The notes beneath the pieces were generated by a model, which did no database searches, had not been told where the DNA came from, and was given only the letters and a program-made list of their open reading frames with translations. This document shows, one piece after another, positions 59,101 to 64,000 of a DNA stretch of 64,000 bases (the first letter of the stretch is position 1; the number at the start of each line of letters is the position of its first letter). Origin of the DNA: Rhizoclosmatium globosum (Eukaryota > Chytridiomycota > Chytridiomycetes > Chytridiales > Chytriomycetaceae); contig MCGO01000019.1 in assembly GCA_002104985.1 (NCBI GenBank), forward strand, positions 186,001 to 250,000. Reading direction: 5' to 3'. The position numbers and the translations under genes are program-made.

Positions 59101-60661
59101 TTACGGTTTCTTGGTCATTCTTGCGTCGGCATTAACACTTTCAACCAACTTGACCATGTACATTCAAGTTGGACAAAATGCCGCCAGAGTCCTCCACTCC
59201 AATATGCTCAAGGGTGTTATGAACTCACCAATGTCGTTCTTTGATACAAATCCGCTCGGAAGAATCACGAATCGCTTCGTCGGAGATATTCAAATCGTGG
59301 ATGAGAGTTTGGTAGAAATTTACGTGGGTTTCTTGAGTTATATTGCTCAATCTATCGCCACTGTGGTTGTGATTTGCTCAGTTACTCCATACTTCTTGAC
59401 GCTCATCCTGCCATTGTTTGGAATCTACTATTACCTTCAAAATTACTACCTCAAGGCTGCCCAAGCCGTTCAGCGTGTTTCCCGTCTAACCAATTCCCCT
59501 GTATACGCTTTGGCCAACACTACTTTCACAGGAGTTAGCACTGTCAAAGCATTTGGTAAAACTGGGAAGTACATTGAAAAGAACAATACTCTCCAGGACG
59601 ATATGCAAACCAGTTTCTTGACTCAAATGACTTGCAACAAGTGGCTCCAGTTCCGTCTCGAATGTCTTGGAGGTTTCATCTCATTTGGCGCGGCTCTGTT
59701 TGCTGTCGTCGAGAAAAACAATATTTCGGCTGGGTCTGCGGGTTTGTCTATTGGTTACGCGCTTCAAATCACGCAATACTTGTACCACACAATGCGTATG
59801 TTTGGTCAAGTTCAGAATAACGGTGTTTCTTTGGAGCGTATCTTTGAGTACTTTGATTTACCGAGTGAGGCTCCTCAAGAAACTAATTTGGATGAAGGTG
59901 TTGCACTTGCTGGCTGGCCAAGAGAAGGGCATGTTGAGTTCAAGGACCTGAAGATGCGTTACCGTGAAGGAACTCCATTGGTGTTGAACGGTATTTCTGT
60001 GGATGTCAAGGGAGGCGAAAAGGTTGGAATTGTTGGTCGCACTGGTGCAGGAAAGTCGTCATTGTCCGTCGCGCTCTTCCGCTTGTCTGAGGCCGACGAA
60101 GGCTCCATTGAAATTGACGGTGTTGACGTATCCAAGCTCGGGTTGAATCTCTTGCGAACCAAGCTCACTATTATTCCACAAGAGGCAGTGTTGTTTGGTG
60201 CTTCGGTTCGTGACAACATTGATCCCGGACATTTGTACACGGATGACCAGATTTGGAGTGCTTTGGAGGCTTCCCACCTTAAATCTCGATTCGCTGGTCA
60301 TGAAGAAGGCCTGGAGCAGAAGATCAAGTCTGGTGGTGAAAACATGAGTGTCGGTGAAAGACAATTGTTCTGTCTTGCACGTGCTATTCTCCGAAAGACC
60401 AAGATTCTGTTGTTGGACGAAGCAACTGCTGGTATTGATTTGGAGACAGACTCTTTGATTCAAGCCACTATTCGTCGCGAGTTTGCTGATTCGACTGTTT
60501 TGACCATCGCACACAGAATTCAAACGATTATGGACAGCGATAAGATTATGGTGTTGAATGCAGGACGTGTTGAAGAGATGGAGAGTCCTACCGAATTAAT
60601 GAAAAATCCTGAGTCGGCTTTTGCACAACTTGCTGCTGCTGCAGGAGTAAAGGAAGCGTAA
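56116..60661 (+). CDS. ABC transporter subfamily C (MRP-like), copy 2
   Basis: Five exons: 56116-56189, 56239-57168, 57224-58046, 58100-58316 and 58365-60661. The sum is 4341 nt, 1446 residues, with no frame break. Domains run from TMD0-like helices and a basic loop ([14 protein letters not shown]) to TMD1. NBD1 has [18 protein letters not shown] and [10 protein letters not shown]. An acidic/Lys-rich linker follows, then TMD2 and NBD2 with [17 protein letters not shown] and [14 protein letters not shown]1 has the usual Asp in place of the catalytic Glu. NBD2 is almost identical in protein to copy 1, but the DNA differs mostly at third codon positions, so selection, not recent conversion, keeps them alike. 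Family role: ATP-driven export of conjugated or amphipathic compounds. Confidence 0.93.
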
Positions 60662-60781
60662 TTTATTATTTTGATACAATAAACTCATATATGATACTGC
60701 AAAAAACTAAAGTTATGAGGATAAATGCAACGTAAGGAACCAGAAGCGTATGAATGGTATGTAAAACGAAAAAGAGGACCT

Positions 60782-61609
60782 TCAATTCAAATCTCCATAG
60801 ATCCCTTCATTTCGCTTCTTCTTGTAGTTTCGTTTCCTTCTGCAGCAGAAGTAAACGAAGAGGATGGCACCAAATACGGCTGCAATTCCGAGAACAACTG
60901 CAACAATCAAGATAACGCGGCCGTCAGATCCAGGGTTATTCGTTGGTAAGCTTGGCTGGACAAAGATGGAACCGGTTGTCAATGCAATTGGTGAAGTGGT
61001 GGTTGAGGTGGTCGAAGTAGTGGAATCTGTGGTAGAAACAGAAGTTGAAGACGTGAAAGTAGTCGAATAAGAGGAAGAGGAAGAGGAAGAAGTTGAGTAT
61101 GTACCCGTTGTAGTACTTCTTGTAGAGTTGGATGTAGCCGTTGTTGTTACAGCTTGAGGAATAGACCCAGTCAAGGAATAGTCACAAACAAGCATGGCAC
61201 ATCCAGATCCGAATCCAACAGCACAACCAAGGCTGTCTGTATTCGGCCAAAGCAGCATTTCATTGAAACCCGGTGATCCAGGCCCCTTCAACCACAAGTC
61301 CACGAATCCAGGCAGAAAGACAGCCACATCCTTCGAAGAAACTGATCCATAGGCCAAGTTCTGACCATAGTTTGTGTTATCGTTTCCTCCATTTGGCGTT
61401 GAGGATGCACAGCCTGGAAACGCAGCCTGAGTCACGGCCCACGTGGAAGTGTGTGCTGCGATCGCATCGCTCCAGGTGAGTGGCGACAGTTTGTTCAAAG
61501 TGCGGAAGTCGTTGTGTCGCTGAAGAAGAAAGGCTGTGTTGGCAGCGTTCAAATTGGTCGACTGAGTCAGCACGGTGGATGCATAACTAGGACTACTCCT
61601 ATGAGGCAA
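60782..61609 (-). CDS. CAP/SCP (PR-1-like) domain protein with membrane anchor
   Basis: A CAP domain occupies residues about 20-150. LLQRHNDFRTLNKLSPLTWS is the N-terminal CAP helix, NYGQNLAYG is the CAP signature, and HxxL/CAV..VCDYS forms the end with a Cys pair. A long Ser/Thr-rich stalk (about 155-215) follows, likely O-glycosylated, then a strong membrane helix (VILIVAVVLGIAAVFGAILFVYF) and a basic cytosolic tail (CCRRKRNYKKKR). Fungal CAP proteins are usually secreted and some bind sterols or lipids. Here the helix and basic tail argue for a type I plasma-membrane form. No ATG or signal peptide is found in frame, so the start (near 61609) is unresolved and may lie in an upstream exon. 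Confidence 0.78.
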   Translation of the reverse strand: MPHRSSPSYASTVLTQSTNLNAANTAFLLQRHNDFRTLNKLSPLTWSDAIAAHTSTWAVTQAAFPGCASSTPNGGNDNTNYGQNLAYGSVSSKDVAVFLPGFVDLWLKGPGSPGFNEMLLWPNTDSLGCAVGFGSGCAMLVCDYSLTGSIPQAVTTTATSNSTRSTTTGTYSTSSSSSSSYSTTFTSSTSVSTTDSTTSTTSTTTSPIALTTGSIFVQPSLPTNNPGSDGRVILIVAVVLGIAAVFGAILFVYFCCRRKRNYKKKRNEGIYGDLN

Positions 61610-62141
61610 GGTATCATTTGATGATGTACTGTTGGTTGGGATGAGCTTTGATGGTCAAATGCGGCTGTGGTGCTTGAGAAGGCTGACGACGGTTATGAGG
61701 CTTTTCTGAAACGAGGAAGGGAGAAAATAACTAATACACCTCTTTCCTTCATTCAATAATGGAGTTTCGTAGGAAAAGCAAATGTAACTGCCGCGTATCA
61801 TACAAGTTGCTGGTTAAATTGCAAGTCAGGGTTTGAATCACAAGGTCACTTCAACTTCTGTGCATTCATTTCAACGCCATGAACGTGGCGAAAATAATAT
61901 CTGACCGTACCAGAGGCCATTTGTAGATTGAGGCATGATTTCATTGAAGAGAACCCAAAACGGATTATTGGATGTATACATATAGCATCGATTCAGCAAA
62001 ACGTGGAAAGGAAAGAAAAATATGATTAACTGATATCATATGTGAATTTGTCATGATATTGTGGCAAAGCTTGTATCACTCTTTTGTTCCACGATTTGGA
62101 TCCCGGAACGGAAGGAGGCTTTGAAATCTCATCCAAATTGC
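61610..62141. promoter_or_regulatory. Intergenic region with duplicated ABC-C promoter blocks
   Basis: From about 62046 to 62141 the plus strand shares an ordered series of blocks with the upstream region of ABC-C copy 1. They are ATTTGTCATGAT, GGCAAAG, GTTCCACGAT-TGGAT, CCCGGAACGGAAG and GCTTTGAAA. This marks it as a duplicated promoter attached to the truncated copy. The rest of the interval is AT-rich and holds no gene that I can support; it should also contain the promoter of the CAP gene. Confidence 0.5.
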
Positions 62142-62324
62142 ATGTCCTGTTCGACAGCATTCACAGTCTGGGACGCCAGCGGTGCCGCAGACTTCAGTCA
62201 ATGCTTTGAAGAGAAGTAAGTTATAACGTACTTGTGTTTTGTGGCTGACTGAGTGAAACCCAGCGTCCTCTCAGTTGTTGTGTCATCAGAGCTATTTACA
62301 AATGGGGGAAAATGTGGAAAGTGA
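62142..62324 (+). pseudogene. 5' fragment of a third ABC-C copy
   Basis: The ATG is followed by [20 protein letters not shown], matching exon 1 of the other two copies ([20 protein letters not shown] and [20 protein letters not shown]). A GT-AG intron (62216-62263, 48 nt) lies at the same place, and exon 2 starts VLSVVVS as in copy 2. Homology ends near 62288 and the frame stops at 62324. All later domains are missing. A truncated duplicate, non-functional as a transporter. Confidence 0.85.
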
Positions 62325-62395
62325 GTGATTGAATAGAATAGGAAAACAGAGTAAGTCTGAATAAATATGCCTTGTCTGCTACAGAGTTTGCAACC

Positions 62396-62481
62396 CTCTC
62401 CTTTACAAAACGCACGCGGCGCGCTCGCGCGAGTATACCTCTCCTTTACAAAACGCACGCGGCGCGCACGCGCGAGTATAT
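62396..62481. repeat. 43-bp GC-rich tandem duplication
   Basis: CTCTCCTTTACAAAACGCAC followed by a CGCG-rich self-complementary stretch occurs twice, with one base difference (GCGCTCGCGCG against GCGCACGCGCG). It stands out from the AT-rich surroundings and could fold into a hairpin. It lies between the broken third ABC-C copy and the minisatellite. Confidence 0.85.
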
Positions 62482-62601
62482 GCACCCATGCCTGGCGACA
62501 CGCACGTAAATACGTATACGCAGCATTACAAGACGTCTGCTTGTCGGTGTACCCTTCATTTTTCTACCCTTTCTTTCGTCCATCCTTCTGTTATCCATTA
62601 A

Positions 62602-63090
62602 GTCTCTCGAATCAATCTTTCAATCCTTCAATTCACTCACTTGCTCTATTCCGTCTCTCCAATCAATCTTTCAATCCTTCAATTCTCTCACTTGCTCTAT
62701 TCCGTCTCTTCAATCAATCTTTCAATCCATCAATCCTTCAATTCACTCACTTGCTCTATTCCGTCTCTCCAATCAATCTTTCAATCCTTCAATTCTCTCA
62801 CTTGCTCTATTCCGTCTCTTCAATCAATCTTTCAATCCATCAATCCTTCAATTCACTCACTTGCTCTATTCCGTCTCTCCAATCAATCTTTCAATCCTTC
62901 AATTCTCTCACTTGCTCTATTCCGTCTCTTCAATCAATCCTTCAATCTTTCAATCCTTCAATTCACTCACTTGCTCTATTCCGTCTCTCCAATCAATCTT
63001 TCAATCCTTCAATTCTCTCACTTGCTCTATTCCGTCTCTCCAATCAATCTTTCAATCCATGAATCCTTCAATTCACTCAATCCTTCAATT
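62602..63090. repeat. Minisatellite with 110-bp higher-order period
   Basis: Units of 51 and 59 bp alternate. Each ends in CACTTGCTCTATTCCGTCTC and is filled with CAATCAATC- and TTCAATCC-type words, giving a 110-bp higher-order repeat. The phrase ATTCACTCACTTGCTCTATT recurs at 110-bp steps (near 62631, 62741, 62851 and 62961). The last copies break up near 63060-63120. The long open frames across it are made wholly of repeat translation (SLALFRL, NQSFNPS) and are not taken as genes. Confidence 0.92.
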
Positions 63091-63149
63091 GTTCAATCCT
63101 TCAATTTGCGCAATTTTTCTTTGTCATTTAATCACCTTACCTTCAACGG

Positions 63150-64000
63150 ATGTCTGAACTTTCAAGCAGCCAACCCTGTGAATCATGTGGAATTGAATCG
63201 GGACCCAGGAAGACAGACAGGATTCCAGAAAGAATTCGATTGTGCCAGTCGTGCTGTTACTGCAGATCCTGTCGTGGCACCTTCATCCCAAAACAGCGGG
63301 AAAAGACTTGTGGCTCCTGCTTAGATAATAAGGCGAGAAAGAAAATGAAAGCAGGATCAGAGGTGAATGTCCAGTATAACTGTATAAGTTTTCTGTTGAC
63401 CAATACGAAAGGTGCCTCCCATAATGGGATCACTGCAATCACCCTTCACCTGGAAATACATCCTTGCAATGCCGAATGAGAACTTTAAACAACTTCCAGA
63501 GACGTTTTATGCTAAAGCAGTACCAGAATCAAGTGACACTGCTATCACCTTAGATATTTTGCAGAAGATAGAGGGATTGGGATACCGCTTTAGGTACGTA
63601 GCGTCTCATAGATCACCGCATACTTACTTAGAATAGTCGAAGCACTGGGGGTTTCTCGATGAAGGACGGTGGCCGATCATATTACTTCAGTTGTTTACAA
63701 TCGCTCGAGTTTCACAATGCCAAACATGGCGCAAGGCTCCGGGCACGGATCAATCATATTGTGTCAAATTCGGTTGCCAAACCGCATAAATCTCGTCAAA
63801 GTATGGAGCGGTTTCCATGTGCTGGTCGGCTCATTGTGACTTGCTGTGAAACTCACGTTGAAGTGACTTACAAGCACACCGATCATGCCTACTACCACGA
63901 TTGTAGTCTTCCAGAATCATCTAAATCTGTGATTGAAAAGATGGTGAAAAGTGGACACCAGTTGAATGACATTACACGTGCTGTTCTTGACGGAATTGTT
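63150..64000 (+). CDS. Cys/His zinc-binding protein, possible MULE-type transposase N-terminus (3' partial)
   Basis: Three exons are seen, 63150-63362, 63412-63593 and 63637 to beyond the window, with introns of 49 and 43 nt and matching phases. Exon 1 has six CxxC-type pairs (PCESCG, LCQSCCYCRSC, KTCGSC) followed by NKARKKMK, a zinc-ribbon-like layout. Exon 3 reads SMKDGGRSYYFSC, then a basic stretch, FPCAGRLIVTCC, VEVTYKHTDHAYYHDC and a helical segment. The C-H-H pattern after FPCAGRL resembles the FAR1/WRKY-GCM1-like zinc fold that precedes MULE transposases. No DDE domain is in view, so the transposon call is tentative; it could also be a domesticated DNA-binding protein. Confidence 0.45.

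Noticed and set aside
62602..63090. CRISPR-like array
   Set aside because: Units are contiguous, with no unique spacers, and the organism is a fungus; it is a minisatellite.
62367..63324. Two long open frames of about 230 codons
   Set aside because: The translation is almost wholly the minisatellite unit; openness follows from stop-free repeat units, with no start context or domain.

Overview
The window is nuclear DNA from a fungus, most likely an early-diverging zoosporic lineage (Chytridiomycota). The evidence is dense genes on both strands, many GT-AG introns of about 43-80 nt, YAT-type amino-acid permeases, Zn(II)2Cys6 regulators, an Argonaute, many wax-synthase-like acyltransferases and a Crinkler-like NTPase. 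The phylum is an inference from gene content, and the species cannot be named.

Layout. 1-4735 (+): 3' part of a SNF2/RING (Rad5/SHPRH-type) ATPase. 4.8-6.4 kb: a GNAT-like gene (-) and a small Zn2Cys6 protein (+). 6.5-11.0 kb (-): ABC-C transporter copy 1. 11.3-17.6 kb (-): three tandem amino-acid permeases; a fourth lies at 43.3-45.3 kb. 17.8-18.75 kb (+): a PIP-box plus SAP-domain protein. 18.7-27.4 kb: six wax-synthase-like (MBOAT_2-type) genes; three are short and in tandem on the minus strand. Three paralogous small single-pass membrane proteins sit among them. 27.8-31.0 kb (+): Argonaute, followed 26 bp later by a Crinkler-like P-loop NTPase (31.0-33.3 kb). 33.4-38.4 kb: two more wax-synthase-like genes around a CTD-type (NIF domain) phosphatase. 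38.4-42.85 kb (-): four F-box-like paralogues, one gutted; a fifth lies at 48.6-49.7 kb (+). 45.7-47.6 kb (+): a disordered protein. 49.9-50.8 kb (-): a FYVE protein. 51-55 kb (+): two tandem Zn2Cys6 transcription factors. 55.1-55.9 kb (-): a GNAT-like gene. 56.1-60.7 kb (+): ABC-C copy 2. 60.8-61.6 kb (-): a CAP-domain membrane protein. 62.1 kb: a 5' fragment of a third ABC-C copy, followed by a 110-bp-period minisatellite. 63.15 kb to the end (+): a zinc-binding protein resembling the N-terminal part of a MULE-type transposase.

The window is dominated by lineage-specific tandem families (permeases, ABC-C, wax synthases, F-box-like, Zn2Cys6 pair, small membrane proteins), typical of a fast birth-and-death region. 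There is no single obvious pathway. Plausible links are membrane and lipid export (ABC-C, wax synthases), nitrogen uptake (permeases with GATA-like sites) and RNA silencing (Argonaute).

Many genes, above all Argonaute and the wax synthases between 18.7 and 31.0 kb, carry single-base losses in short homopolymers that break the frame while the protein stays conserved on both sides. Neighbouring genes (ABC-C copy 2, three permeases, both tandem transcription factors, the Crinkler-like gene) are frame-perfect. Whether these breaks are assembly errors or real decay cannot be settled from sequence alone. Exon limits are given where splice phases fit.
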